Source: Thiohalobacter thiocyanaticus
Lineage (GTDB): Bacteria; Pseudomonadota; Gammaproteobacteria; Thiohalobacterales; Thiohalobacteraceae
Direction: 5' to 3'
Assembly: GCF_002356355.1 (NCBI RefSeq)
Contig: NZ_AP018052.1
Location: 930,001-994,000, forward strand
Length of the DNA stretch: 64,000 nt
Shown here: one piece after another, positions 7,473 through 19,713 of the stretch
Layout of the letters: each line of letters starts with the position of its first letter
Numbering within the stretch: position 1 is the first letter of the stretch
The notes under the pieces: model-generated
What the model saw: only the letters and a program-made list of their open reading frames with translations
Database searches by the model: none
Told to the model about the DNA's origin: nothing
Position numbers and translations under genes: made by a program

Positions 7473-7549
7473 TGGTCGGGGTGACAGGATTCGAACCTAC
7501 GACCCCCGCCTCCCGAAGACGGTGCTCTACCAGGCTGAGCTACACCCCG
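7473..7549 (-). tRNA. tRNA-Pro (anticodon CGG)
   Basis: A 77-base cloverleaf read on the minus strand. Acceptor CGGGGTG pairs with the 3' end, D arm is GCTCAGCCTGGTAGAGC, anticodon loop TTCGGGA gives CGG (codon CCG), and the T loop is GGTTCGAATCC. CCA is encoded (complement of 7473-7475). It lies 9 bases beyond the end of ispB with no separate promoter visible, so it may be processed from the ispB transcript. Confidence 0.96.
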
Positions 7550-7558
7550 AAGAAAGGA

Positions 7559-8527
7559 TCAATGCGTGCGGCTGACGGCAAACTCGGCCAGCGCATAGAG
7601 GGCGTCTTTGTACTGCGACGTCGGGAGTCCCTCCAGCGCCTGGGTGGCCTTGTCGGCGGCCTCGCGCGCGGATTGCGCAGTGTACGCGATGGCCCCGGTG
7701 GATTCAATGGCCGCCTGCACCGCGTCGATGTGGTCGCGCCCGCCCTGTTCGATGGCCTGTCGGATCAGTTCGACCTGTGCCGGTGTGCCTTCGCGCATGG
7801 CATGGATCAGCGGCAGGGTGGGCTTGCCCTCGGCGAGATCGTCACCGATGTTCTTGCCGGTCTCGGTGCTGTCGGCGCTGTAGTCGAGCACGTCGTCGAT
7901 GAGTTGGAAGGCCGTGCCCAGGTGCATGCCGTAGTCGGCCATGGCGGTCTCGATCTGCGGCGGCTGCTCACCCAGTAAGGCGCCGACCCGGGCGGCGGCC
8001 TCGAACAGCTTGGCGGTCTTGGAGCGGATCACCTCCAGGTAGCGGGCCTCGGTGGTGTCCGGGTCGTGGCAGTTGAGCAGTTGCATCACCTCGCCCTCGG
8101 CGATGGTGTTGGTGGTCTGCGCCATGATCTCCATGATGCGCATGCTGCCGATCTCGACCATCATCTGAAACGAGCGCGAGTAGAGAAAATCGCCGACCAG
8201 CACCGCTGCCTCGTTGCCCCAGATGGCATTGGCGGTATCGCGGCCGCGGCGCAGGTCGGAGGCATCGACCACGTCGTCGTGCAGCAGGGTGGCGGTGTGG
8301 ATGAACTCGATGATCGCGGCCAGCGGTACATGGTGGGGGCCGGCATAGCCGCAGGCACGCGCGGCCAGCAGTACCAGCAGCGGGCGCAGGCGCTTGCCGC
8401 CGCTGTTGATGATGTAGAGTCCCAGCTGGTTGATCAGCAGCACATCGGAGCGCAGCCGCTCCTGGACGACCCGGTCGACCTCGGCCATGTCCCGCGCCGA
8501 GAGTTGGCGGATCTGCTCCAGGTCCAT
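7559..8527 (-). CDS. ispB: Octaprenyl (polyprenyl) diphosphate synthase
   Basis: A trans-isoprenyl diphosphate synthase of 322 residues making the ubiquinone side chain. Both aspartate-rich motifs are clear: LLHDDVVD (first, DDxxD) and LIDDVLDY (second), along with GGKRLRP. The start is set at ATG 8527, because MDLEQIRQLSARDMAEVD aligns residue by residue with the N-terminus of E. coli IspB. In-frame ATGs at 8560 and 8614 would extend it by 11 or 29 residues, and none of the three has a strong ribosome site. It is divergent from rplU, the usual arrangement in gammaproteobacteria. Confidence 0.94.
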   Translation of the reverse strand: MDLEQIRQLSARDMAEVDRVVQERLRSDVLLINQLGLYIINSGGKRLRPLLVLLAARACGYAGPHHVPLAAIIEFIHTATLLHDDVVDASDLRRGRDTANAIWGNEAAVLVGDFLYSRSFQMMVEIGSMRIMEIMAQTTNTIAEGEVMQLLNCHDPDTTEARYLEVIRSKTAKLFEAAARVGALLGEQPPQIETAMADYGMHLGTAFQLIDDVLDYSADSTETGKNIGDDLAEGKPTLPLIHAMREGTPAQVELIRQAIEQGGRDHIDAVQAAIESTGAIAYTAQSAREAADKATQALEGLPTSQYKDALYALAEFAVSRTH

Positions 8528-8665
8528 GAATTGACTGGTTTTTACGAGAGGATCACGCATGCTCTGCTCGATTCCGGCGGCCGCAGTGGTGGCGCAGGGT
8601 GGAAATTGCGTCATTATCCGTTGATTTGCCTGCCCAAGTCCACCGCCGCAAAGCGGGCGGAGTGA

Positions 8666-8694
8666 TTGACCCGGCCTGACGCAGCCGATAGAAT
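8666..8694 (+). promoter_or_regulatory. Sigma-70 promoter for rplU-rpmA
   Basis: TTGACC (8666-8671), 17-bp spacer, TAGAAT (8689-8694). It is followed by a GC-rich start region and a leader of about 60 bases before rplU. Confidence 0.75.
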
Positions 8695-8763
8695 TGCGCG
8701 TCTTTCCTGCGGGGTCCGTCGGTGCGGCGCTGCGGGTGGACGAATTTTCGGAGAATCATGGCT

Positions 8764-9075
8764 ATGTACGCAGTAATCCAGACCGGCGGCAAGCAGTACC
8801 GGGTCGCTCCCGGCGACAAGCTCCGCATCGAGAAGCTCAAGGCCGCCGAAGGCGAGTCGGTCGAATTTGACAAGGTCCTGATGGTCGGCAATGGCGACGA
8901 CGTCAAGATCGGCGCTCCCTACGTGGCCGGTGGCAAGGTTACCGCGACCGTGAAGAGCCAGGGCCGCGGCAAGAAGGTGGAGATCATCAAATTCCGCCGT
9001 CGCAAGCATCACATGAAGCGTCAGGGCCATCGTCAGGCCTACACCGAGGTCGAGATCACCGACGTGTCGGCCTGA
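8764..9075 (+). CDS. rplU: 50S ribosomal protein L21
   Basis: A 103-residue L21, the same length as E. coli. It begins [14 protein letters not shown] and contains the basic RNA-binding stretch [23 protein letters not shown] 8764 is preferred over the in-frame ATG 8758 because family members start MYAV and the GGAG at 8750 is then 10 bases away. First gene of the rplU-rpmA(-obg) operon, behind a clear sigma-70 promoter. Confidence 0.97.
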   Translation: MYAVIQTGGKQYRVAPGDKLRIEKLKAAEGESVEFDKVLMVGNGDDVKIGAPYVAGGKVTATVKSQGRGKKVEIIKFRRRKHHMKRQGHRQAYTEVEITDVSA

Positions 9076-9112
9076 GCCGGGACGCCAACACGCTATATAG
9101 AGGTTCAGTACA

Positions 9113-9373
9113 ATGGCACACAAGAAAGCGGGTGGTAGTACACGCAACGGTCGCGATTCCCAGTCCAAGCGTCTGGGCGTGAAGCGCTTCGGCGGCCAGG
9201 CCGTCTCGGCCGGCAGCATCCTGGTGCGGCAGCGCGGCACCCATTTCCATGCCGGCACCAATGTCGGCTGCGGCAAGGACCACACCCTGTATGCCAAGGC
9301 CGACGGCACGGTGCAGTTCGTGGTCCGCGGCGCGCAGGGCCGCAAGTTCGTGGAGGTCGTGCCGGCCGAATAA
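9113..9373 (+). CDS. rpmA: 50S ribosomal protein L27
   Basis: An 86-residue L27 starting [20 protein letters not shown], whose N-terminal tail reaches the peptidyl-transferase centre in the ribosome. There is no N-terminal extension of the cleaved Firmicute type. Motifs [17 protein letters not shown] and [15 protein letters not shown] are standard. A GAGG site precedes the ATG, and a strong intrinsic terminator follows at 9402. Confidence 0.97.
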   Translation: MAHKKAGGSTRNGRDSQSKRLGVKRFGGQAVSAGSILVRQRGTHFHAGTNVGCGKDHTLYAKADGTVQFVVRGAQGRKFVEVVPAE

Positions 9374-9401
9374 CCGCCCCGGCACCAGCCTGCTGCAGAG
9401 A

Positions 9402-9434
9402 AAGCCCCGGCAGTGCGTTCGGGGCTTTTTATTT
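9402..9434 (+). terminator. Rho-independent terminator after rpmA
   Basis: 8-bp stem AAGCCCCG/CGGGGCTT with a 10-base loop, followed by TTTATTTT. Confidence 0.9.
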
Positions 9435-9493
9435 TCAGGATACAGGGGCCGAACCCGATTATCTCGTTTACGACGAAATCAATAACCTCCCCC

Positions 9494-9564
9494 CGTCATT
9501 CCGGCGCAGGCCGGAATCCAGTCGCCACCGCGGTCCCTGGATCCCGGCCTGCGCCGGGATGACG
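9494..9564. repeat. GTCATTCCGGC family palindrome
   Basis: CGTCATTCCGGCGCAGGCCG ... CCTGCGCCGGGATGACG arms around a short centre; it fills most of the gap between rpmA and obg. Confidence 0.85.
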
Positions 9565-9616
9565 GGAATCGAGACTTTAAGTACGTGCCATTGATCCCTG
9601 AACCCCGAGCCCTTAA

Positions 9617-10681
<1,065 letters not shown>

Positions 10682-10690
10682 TTTTTAATG

Positions 10691-10898
10691 GCCACGGAAT
10701 ACACGGAAAGCACGGAAAATATAATGGTAGGAACTATCGAGGCTCTTGCCGACTTCATGCTCGTCATCCCGGCGAAGGCCGGGATCCAGTGACCACAGCG
10801 GTATCTGGATTCCGGCCTTCGCCGGAATGACGATTAATGGGGGCAACCGCATATATCAATGATTGGATAATGTCCGTGCTTTCCGTGTATTCCGTGGC
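10691..10898. repeat. Nested repeat: GCCACGGAATACACGG arms around a GTCATCCCGGC palindrome
   Basis: Outer arms GCCACGGAATACACGGAAAG (from 10691) and CTTTCCGTGTATTCCGTGGC (to 10898) are a perfect 20-bp inverted repeat. Inside, 10762-10832 is a complete member of the GTCATCCCGGC family. It fills the obg-proB gap, and no promoter for proB is obvious beyond it. Confidence 0.88.
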
Positions 10899-10928
10899 GA
10901 TTGTTTTTGATAGATAGGATCTGCACTG

Positions 10929-12050
10929 GTGACGAGTCGTAGCGAACTGGGCAAAAGCCGGCGCTGGGTGATCAAGATCGGCAGCGCCCTGCTGACCGAC
11001 GAGGGGCGGGGGCTCGCCCACGGCGCCATCGGCGCCTGGGTGGAGCAGATGGCGCGGCTGCGCGCCGCCGGGCATGAAATCCTGCTGGTGTCTTCCGGCG
11101 CGGTGGCCGAGGGTATGCACCGGCTGCACTGGGTCACCCGCCCGCACGCCCTGCATGAGTTGCAGGCCGCCGCGGCCGTCGGCCAGATGGGGCTGGTCCA
11201 GGCCTATGAATCCCGCTTCTCCGAGCACGGCTACCACACCGCCCAGATCCTGCTCACTCACGACGATCTCTCCGATCGGGTGCGCTACCTGAACGCGCGC
11301 AGCACCCTGCGTACCCTGCTGCGCATGGGCGTGATCCCGGTGGTCAATGAGAACGATACCGTTGCCACCGACGAGATCCGTTTCGGCGACAACGACACCC
11401 TGGCCGCGCTGGTGGCCAATCTGGTCGAGGCCGAACTGCTGGTCATCCTCACCGACCAGCAGGGGCTGTACGAGAGCGATCCGCGCCGCAATCCCGATGC
11501 CCGACTGGTGCCGGAGGCCGAGGCGGCCGATCCGGCGCTGGAACTGATGGCCGGCGGCAGCGGCAGCCTGGGCCGCGGCGGGATGCTGACCAAGGTACGG
11601 GCCGCGGCGCGCGCGGCCCGTTCCGGTGCCAGCACTCTGATCGTCTCCGGCCGCGAACCGGATGTGCTGGGTAAGGTGGCGGCCGGTGAGTCACTGGGTA
11701 CGCTGCTGCGGGCAGTGAAGGCGCCGCTGGCCGCGCGCAAGCAGTGGCTGGCCGGGCAACTCACGGTCCGGGGGCGGCTGGTGCTGGATGCCGGCGCGGT
11801 AAGCGTGCTGCGCAACTCAGGCCGCAGTCTGCTGCCGGTGGGGGTGACCGGTGTGGAAGGGGAATTCGAGCGTGGCGAACTGGTCAGCTGTCTGGATCAG
11901 GACGGCAGCGAGGTGGCCCGCGGCCTGGTCAATTACAATGCCGGCGAGGCTGCCCGGATCATCGGCCAGCCCAGCGACCGGATCGAGTCCCTGCTGGGTT
12001 ACGTGGACGAGCCGGAACTGATCCACCGCGACAATCTGGTGCTGGTCTGA
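10929..12050 (+). CDS. proB: Glutamate 5-kinase
   Basis: A 373-residue ProB catalysing the ATP-dependent first step of proline synthesis. The amino-acid kinase domain spans about 12-260 ([54 protein letters not shown]). A C-terminal PUA domain of about 80 residues follows ([31 protein letters not shown]). Start GTG 10929 has an AGGA-type site about 9 bases upstream. Its position after obg is common in gammaproteobacteria. Confidence 0.96.
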   Translation: MTSRSELGKSRRWVIKIGSALLTDEGRGLAHGAIGAWVEQMARLRAAGHEILLVSSGAVAEGMHRLHWVTRPHALHELQAAAAVGQMGLVQAYESRFSEHGYHTAQILLTHDDLSDRVRYLNARSTLRTLLRMGVIPVVNENDTVATDEIRFGDNDTLAALVANLVEAELLVILTDQQGLYESDPRRNPDARLVPEAEAADPALELMAGGSGSLGRGGMLTKVRAAARAARSGASTLIVSGREPDVLGKVAAGESLGTLLRAVKAPLAARKQWLAGQLTVRGRLVLDAGAVSVLRNSGRSLLPVGVTGVEGEFERGELVSCLDQDGSEVARGLVNYNAGEAARIIGQPSDRIESLLGYVDEPELIHRDNLVLV

Positions 12051-12063
12051 GGAAACGGGACTG

Positions 12064-12145
12064 TAGGATGGGTGGAGCGCAGCGTAACCCATCGCAGATG
12101 GACCCAGTGATGGGTTACGGCGCGAAGCGCCTTCACCCATCCTAC
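12064..12145. repeat. TAGGATGGGTGGAGCGCAGCG family element
   Basis: TAGGATGGGTGGAGCGCAGC ... GTAACCCATCG on the left and GATGGGTTACG ... TTCACCCATCCTAC on the right, an imperfect inverted repeat. Related copies are at 32910 and 61776. Confidence 0.85.
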
Positions 12146-12170
12146 GGGCAGGCGCAGGGAACCCCAACGC

Positions 12171-12201
12171 AAAAGGCCGGTCAGTGACCGGCCTTTTCTT
12201 T
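12171..12201. terminator. Bidirectional terminator between proB and rpsT
   Basis: A 13-bp palindrome AAAAGGCCGGTCA/TGACCGGCCTTTT with U-runs on both strands, serving the convergent proB and rpsT transcripts. Confidence 0.92.
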
Positions 12202-12227
12202 TGCGCAATCCGCTGCAGCTGAAGGTT

Positions 12228-12497
12228 TCAGCCGGCGCTGAGGCTGCGGATCTGGGCGTTCAGACGGCTTTTATGGCGGGCGGCCTTGTTCTTGTGGATC
12301 AGGCCCTTGCGTGCCATGTTGTCGATCACCGGTACCGCACTCTGGTAAGCGGCACGGGCGGCCTCGGGGTCACCGCTGCCGATGGCCTTGATGACGCCCT
12401 TGATGTTGGTGCGCAGCCGCGAGCGCATGCTGGCGTTGTGCCGGCGGCGCTTTTCAGACTGGCGTGCACGCTTCTTCGCTTGTGCGGTATTGGCCAA
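12228..12497 (-). CDS. rpsT: 30S ribosomal protein S20
   Basis: An 89-residue S20 starting [21 protein letters not shown] (initiator read as Met). The start is TTG at 12497: AAGGAG lies 7 bases upstream and alignment begins exactly there. A UUG start is also used by E. coli rpsT, where it takes part in autogenous control. The Lys/Arg-rich helices and the [19 protein letters not shown] end are diagnostic. It has its own near-consensus promoter and shares a terminator with proB. Confidence 0.96.
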   Translation of the reverse strand: MANTAQAKKRARQSEKRRRHNASMRSRLRTNIKGVIKAIGSGDPEAARAAYQSAVPVIDNMARKGLIHKNKAARHKSRLNAQIRSLSAG

Positions 12498-12540
12498 CGT
12501 AAAACTCCTTGGATTCGTGCGAGTTGCAGAAAGACGGCGT

Positions 12541-12569
12541 AATATGCGCAAACTCCGGCCATTTGTCAA
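12541..12569 (-). promoter_or_regulatory. Sigma-70 promoter of rpsT
   Basis: On the minus strand a perfect TTGACA (12569-12564), 17-bp spacer and CATATT (12546-12541), about 45 bases before the TTG start. Confidence 0.75.
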
Positions 12570-12647
12570 TGGCGGGCCGGGGCGGTATCGTCCGGAAATC
12601 GCCTCGGGGTAAATAAAAACAGATGCTTAAGAAATCTGCGATGTATT

Positions 12648-12716
12648 CGTCATGCCCGCGAGGGCGGGCATCCAAGCCTCTGAAACACCTGGATTCCCGC
12701 CGTCGCGGGTATGACG
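12648..12716. repeat. GTCATGCCCGC family palindrome
   Basis: Diverged member of the GTCATTCCCGC family: CGTCATGCCCGCGAGGGCGG ... CCCGCCGTCGCGGGTATGACG. It lies in the rpsT-murJ divergent gap. Confidence 0.8.
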
Positions 12717-12765
12717 GAAGGTGTGATAACCAGGGTTTCCTCAACGTCATGCTAATGGGGGCTTC

Positions 12766-14340
12766 GTGAGTCGCGGACTGATGCGCAACACCGCCGTGGT
12801 GGGTCTGATGACCTTCCTTTCAAGGGTGCTGGGGCTGGTGCGCGACATGGTCTTTGCCCGTGCCATCGGCGTCGGCCTGGGCATGGATGCCTTCCTGGTG
12901 GCCTTCAAGATCCCCAATTTCCTGCGCCGCCTGTTCGGCGAGGGTGCCTTCTCGCTCGCCTTCGTGCCGGTGCTGTCCGACTACAAGGCCAACCGCGAGC
13001 ACGCCGAGGTGCAGGGGCTGGTGGACCGGGTGTTCGGCACCCTGGCCGGCATCCTGCTGCTGCTGAGCATCGTCGGTTCGCTGGCCAGCCCGCTGCTGGT
13101 CATGGTCTTCGCACCGGGCTTCATCGACGAGCCGGAGAAATTCGCGCTGACCGGCGACATGCTGCGGGTGACCTTCCCCTACATCCTGTTCATCTCGCTG
13201 GTGGCCTTCGGCGGCGGCATTCTCAATACCTACAGCCGCTTCGCCCTGCCGGCCTTTGCGCCGGTGCTGCTGAACCTGGTGTTCATCCTGGCGGCGCTGT
13301 TCGGGGACGCCTGGTTCGAGGTGCATGTCATGGCACTGGCCTGGGCCGTGTTCGCCGGTGGGGTGATCCAGCTGCTGCTGATCCTGCCGGGGCTGGCCCG
13401 GCTGCGGCTGCTGCCGCGACCGCGCTGGGGCTGGCGCGACAGTGGCGTGCGCCGCATCCTCAAACTGATGGCGCCGGCGGTGCTGGGTTCCTCGGTGGCC
13501 CAGATCAACCTGTTGTTCGACACCCTGATCGCCTCCTTCCTGATCACCGGCAGCGTGAGCTGGCTGTACTACGCCGACCGCATGGTGGAGTTTCCCCTGG
13601 GCGTGTTCGGCGTGGCGCTGGGCACGGTGATCCTGCCCAGTCTGTCGAAGAGCCATGCAGCCCGTTCACCGCAGGAGTTCGCCGCCACCCTGGACCGGGC
13701 CCTGCGCTGGGTGCTGCTGCTGGGAATGCCCGCGGCCATCGGCCTGATTCTGCTGGCTCAGCCGATCCTGATCACCCTGTTCCAGTACAATGCCTTCACC
13801 CCGCACGATGCCTTCATGGCCAGCTTGAGCCTGATGGCCTACGCCGTCGGGTTGCCGGCCTTCATCCTGGTCAAGGTGCTGGCGCCGGCCTTCTATTCCC
13901 GCGAGGATTCACGTACCCCGGTGCGCATCGGCATCATCGCCATGCTCAGCAATATGGTGCTAAACGTACTGCTGGTGGTGCCTATGGTCCTGCTGGACAT
14001 CACCGGCCCGCATGCCGGCCTGGCCCTGGCCACGGCCCTGACCGGCTGGCAGAACGCCGCCATGCTCTACCGCCGCCTGCGCCGCGAGGGGGTCTATGCC
14101 CCGCTTGCGGGTTGGGGCCGGGTGCTGCTGCGGATTGTCGTTGCCGGTACCGCCATGGCGCTGCTGCTGATCTGGGCCGTGCCCGCAGTGGCAACCTGGG
14201 TGGAGTGGGGCGGCTGGGAGCGGATCGGCCAACTCGCGCTCTGGATCGTCCTGGCCATGGGGCTGTACTTCCTGCTGCTCCAGCTCATGGGCCAGCGCCT
14301 GCAGCTGCTGTGGCGGCGGCCGGATGCCGGGGACGTATGA
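12766..14340 (+). CDS. murJ: Lipid II flippase MurJ
   Basis: A 524-residue polytopic membrane protein of the MviN/MurJ family, which moves lipid II across the inner membrane for peptidoglycan synthesis. About 14 membrane segments can be drawn. Signature sequences include MTFLSRVLGLVRDMVFAR, KIPNFLRRLFGEGAFSLAFVPVL, YYADRMVEFPLGVFGVALGTVILP and the conserved PAFYSREDSRTPVRI. Start GTG 12766. It is divergent from rpsT and upstream of ribF-ileS-lspA, the classic gammaproteobacterial order. Confidence 0.97.
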   Translation: MSRGLMRNTAVVGLMTFLSRVLGLVRDMVFARAIGVGLGMDAFLVAFKIPNFLRRLFGEGAFSLAFVPVLSDYKANREHAEVQGLVDRVFGTLAGILLLLSIVGSLASPLLVMVFAPGFIDEPEKFALTGDMLRVTFPYILFISLVAFGGGILNTYSRFALPAFAPVLLNLVFILAALFGDAWFEVHVMALAWAVFAGGVIQLLLILPGLARLRLLPRPRWGWRDSGVRRILKLMAPAVLGSSVAQINLLFDTLIASFLITGSVSWLYYADRMVEFPLGVFGVALGTVILPSLSKSHAARSPQEFAATLDRALRWVLLLGMPAAIGLILLAQPILITLFQYNAFTPHDAFMASLSLMAYAVGLPAFILVKVLAPAFYSREDSRTPVRIGIIAMLSNMVLNVLLVVPMVLLDITGPHAGLALATALTGWQNAAMLYRRLRREGVYAPLAGWGRVLLRIVVAGTAMALLLIWAVPAVATWVEWGGWERIGQLALWIVLAMGLYFLLLQLMGQRLQLLWRRPDAGDV

Positions 14341-14388
14341 TCCCGGGGGCAGGTTCTTTATAATGGATGGCTTATGGTTATGAAGAGC

Positions 14389-14516
14389 AAGAGCGCCACG
14401 GAATACACGGAACACACGGAAATTAAAACAATGGTCAAAGATCCCGGCCGGGCGCGTAGCGCCATGGCCGGCAAAATATCGATGTCCGTGCTTTCCGTGT
14501 ATTCCGTGGCGCTCTT
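14389..14516. repeat. CACGGAATACACGG inverted repeat between murJ and ribF
   Basis: Arms AAGAGCGCCACGGAATACAC (from 14389) and GTGTATTCCGTGGCGCTCTT (to 14516) around about 85 bases that hold a GGCCGGGCGCGTAGCGCC-type hairpin. Closely related to the element at 58035-58158, including the AAGAGCGC ends. Confidence 0.85.
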
Positions 14517-14534
14517 GATCCAGGGTAATGAACC

Positions 14535-15464
14535 ATGCGGTTGATCCGGGGCTTGCACAATCTGACGCGGATGGAATCCGGCTGCGCGGCCACCATCGGC
14601 AACTTCGACGGCGTGCACCTGGGCCATCAGGCCGTGCTGGGGCAGCTGGCTGAGCGCGCGGCCGGGTTGGGGCTGCCGACCGTGGTGGTGACCTTCGAGC
14701 CGCAGCCGCAGGAATATTTTGCCCCGGAGGCTGCACCGCCGCGCCTGACCCGGTTGCGCGAGAAGCTGGCTGCACTGCAGCGCTATTCGGTGGATCAGGT
14801 CATGTGCCTGCGCTTCAATCCGGCGCTGGCTGCGCTCACGGCCGAACAGTTCGTGCAGCAGATCCTGATCGACGGCCTGAATGTGAAATACCTGGTGGTC
14901 GGTGACGACTTCCGCTTCGGCCGGGGTCGGGAAGGCGATTTCACCTATCTGCAGCAGGCGGGTGAGCGGCACGGCTTCCAGGTTGCGCACATGCACACCT
15001 TCGAGATCGATGGCGCCCGGGTGAGCAGCACCCGTATCCGCCAGGCGCTGGAGGTGGGCGAGATGCAGCAGGCCGAGCGCCTGCTCGGGCGGCCCTACCG
15101 CATGCTGGGCCGGGTGGCGCATGGCGACAAGCGCGGCCGCACCATCGGCTTTCCGACCGCCAATGTGTTCCTGCACCGGCATCGCACACCGGTGCAGGGC
15201 GTGTTTGCCGTAGAGGTGTTCGGCCTCGATCCCGAGCCGGTGCAGGGCGTGGCCAATGTCGGCACGCGCCCGACCGTGGACGGGACCCGCAGCCTGCTGG
15301 AGATCAATCTGTTCGATTTCGATCAGCAGATCTACGGCAGATACGTGGGCGTGGATTTCCTGCACAAGCTGCGCCCGGAATACAGATTCGAATCCTTCGA
15401 CGCGTTGAAGGAACAGATCGCCCGGGATGTGGTCGAGGCGAAGGATTTCTTCGCGCGGCGGTGA
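14535..15464 (+). CDS. ribF: Bifunctional riboflavin kinase/FAD synthetase
   Basis: A 309-residue RibF. The N-terminal FMN adenylyltransferase domain (about 15-180) has ATIGNFDGVHLGHQ (HxGH nucleotidyl-transfer motif), VGDDFRFGRGREGD and ISSTRIR-like VSSTRIRQAL. The C-terminal riboflavin kinase domain (about 185-309) has GDKRGRTIGFPTANV and GVANVGTRPTVDGTRSLLEINLFDF. It makes FMN and FAD in the cytoplasm. ATG 14535 closely follows a palindromic repeat. Confidence 0.97.
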   Translation: MRLIRGLHNLTRMESGCAATIGNFDGVHLGHQAVLGQLAERAAGLGLPTVVVTFEPQPQEYFAPEAAPPRLTRLREKLAALQRYSVDQVMCLRFNPALAALTAEQFVQQILIDGLNVKYLVVGDDFRFGRGREGDFTYLQQAGERHGFQVAHMHTFEIDGARVSSTRIRQALEVGEMQQAERLLGRPYRMLGRVAHGDKRGRTIGFPTANVFLHRHRTPVQGVFAVEVFGLDPEPVQGVANVGTRPTVDGTRSLLEINLFDFDQQIYGRYVGVDFLHKLRPEYRFESFDALKEQIARDVVEAKDFFARR

Positions 15465-15504
15465 TTGAAAAGCGATGGTCAGGGAAAGCACGGGAAAAAA
15501 GTAA

Positions 15505-15712
15505 TAGCCACGGAAAACACGGAAAGCACGGAAAGAAATAATTTCCGTCATTCCGGCGAAGGCCGGAATCCAGAAACCACCGTGGTCAATAGATTCCGGC
15601 CTTCGCCGGAATGACGGAAGTGACACAGGAGCGGCTCCACGTCGGGTTACGCCCTTCGGGCTAACCCGACCTACATTATTGTTTTGCAGTTTTCCGTGTT
15701 TTCCGTGGCTAT
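15505..15712. repeat. Triple nested repeat between ribF and ileS
   Basis: Outer arms TAGCCACGGAAAACACGGAA (from 15505) and TTTTCCGTGTTTTCCGTGGC (to about 15712). Inside lie a complete GTCATTCCGGC palindrome (15546-15616) and then a GTCGGGTTACGCCC...CTAACCCGAC element (15641-15674). So three repeat families occupy one gap of 280 bases. Confidence 0.88.
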
Positions 15713-15744
15713 TTTCACCACAGCAATGAGATAAAGGGACCAAC

Positions 15745-18594
<2,850 letters not shown>

Positions 18595-18598
18595 CGCC

Positions 18599-19075
18599 AT
18601 GCTGCGCTGGGGCGGACTGATCGCGCTGGTCGTGGTGGCGCTGGACCAGGCCAGCAAGGTCTGGGCGGAGCAGGCACTGGCCTACGGCCGGCCGGTGGAG
18701 GTGTTCGGCTGGTTCAATCTGACCCTGGTCTACAACCGCGGCGCGGCCTTCAGCTTTCTCAGCCAGGCCGGCGGCTGGCAGCGCGGCTTCTTCATCCTGG
18801 TGGGACTGATCGCGGTGGCGATCCTGATCAGCTGGCTGCGCAAGCTCCAGCCGCAGGAGCGCTGGCAGGGACTGGGCCTGGCGCTGATCCTGGGAGGCGC
18901 GGTGGGCAACCTGATCGACCGGGCCCGTCACGGCTATGTGGTGGACTTCATCGACTGGCACTACGCCGGCTGGCACTGGCCGACCTTCAATCTGGCCGAT
19001 TCGGCCATAACCGCGGGCGTTGTGCTGTTGTTGCTGACCCTGATCCGCGGCAGTATGAGTGGGGAGAAGGCATGA
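18599..19075 (+). CDS. lspA: Lipoprotein signal peptidase
   Basis: A 158-residue inner-membrane aspartyl protease that cleaves prolipoproteins after lipidation. Four membrane segments are visible. The catalytic aspartates are in GGAVGNLIDRARHGYVVDFI and FNLADSAIT; VALDQASK and NRGAAFSFL are other conserved blocks. The ATG lies 5 bases beyond ileS and the stop overlaps the slpA start (ATGA), which implies translational coupling. Confidence 0.97.
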   Translation: MLRWGGLIALVVVALDQASKVWAEQALAYGRPVEVFGWFNLTLVYNRGAAFSFLSQAGGWQRGFFILVGLIAVAILISWLRKLQPQERWQGLGLALILGGAVGNLIDRARHGYVVDFIDWHYAGWHWPTFNLADSAITAGVVLLLLTLIRGSMSGEKA

Positions 19076-19524
19076 GCTTTGAGCCGGAAATCCAGTACGG
19101 TTATCGCGTCACCCTGCATGTGCGCATCCGCACCGCCGACGAGCGGGTGGTGGAGGACACCTTCGACGACGATCCGCTGGAACTGGTGATGGGCGACGGC
19201 ACCCTGCACCCCAACCTGGAACTGGGCCTGTACGGGATGAAGGCCGGCCAGGAACAGACCCTGACCCTGACCAGTCAGCAGGCCTTCGGGGAGCGCGATC
19301 CGGCCAATGTGCACTGGCTGGACCGGGCCGATTTCCCGGCCGACATCGAGCCGGAGCCGGGGCTGATCATCGGTTTCGCCACGCCGGACGGCGAGGAGAT
19401 CCCCGGGGCGGTGCTGGAGGTCGAGGCCGGGCGGGTCAAGGTGGATTTCAATCACCCATTGGCCGGCAAGCCGATCCATTTCGATGCGAAGATTCTGAAG
19501 GTGGAATTGCCGGCGGATGCATGA
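19072..19524 (+). CDS. slpA: FKBP-type peptidyl-prolyl isomerase SlpA
   Basis: A 150-residue SlyD-like FKBP. FEDTFDDDPLELVMGDGTLHPNLELGLYGMKAGQEQTL-type blocks form the FKBP core, with an IF (insert-in-flap) domain between (FGERDPANVHWLDRADFP, PGLIIGFATPDGEEIPG). It ends VKVDFNHPLAGKPIHFDAKIL. There is no His-rich metal-binding tail, unlike SlyD, so SlpA/FkpB is the better name. It overlaps lspA by four bases. Confidence 0.94.
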   Translation: MSFEPEIQYGYRVTLHVRIRTADERVVEDTFDDDPLELVMGDGTLHPNLELGLYGMKAGQEQTLTLTSQQAFGERDPANVHWLDRADFPADIEPEPGLIIGFATPDGEEIPGAVLEVEAGRVKVDFNHPLAGKPIHFDAKILKVELPADA

Positions 19525-19554
19525 ATGGAAATGGCCACGGAAGCATGTAGCATG

Positions 19555-19583
19555 TTGGTCGGGTCAGCGTAGTGTAACCCGAC
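19555..19583. repeat. Partial GTCGGGTCAGCG...GTAACCCGAC element
   Basis: A single hairpin block of the GTCGGGTTACG family with several changes, immediately before a CATTGCGAG family palindrome. Confidence 0.6.
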
Positions 19584-19599
19584 AATCCGCTGATTGATC

Positions 19600-19691
19600 C
19601 GTCATTGCGAGGAGCGAAGCGACGTGGCAATCTCCAACCAATTGATTCTGCTTTACGGGATTGCCACGTCGCTTCGCTCCTCGCAATGACG
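19600..19691. repeat. CGTCATTGCGAG family palindrome
   Basis: CGTCATTGCGAGGAGCGAAG ... and CTTCGCTCCTCGCAATGACG arms around a centre of about 40 bases, located between slpA and ispH. A close relative is at 48298-48383. Confidence 0.88.
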
Positions 19692-19713
19692 GTTCCAACA
19701 GAGGTAATCTGAC

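Noticed and set aside
12820-13656. Minus-strand frame opposite murJ
   Set aside because: Gln/His/Arg-rich shadow of a well-conserved membrane protein, with no ribosome site or family features.
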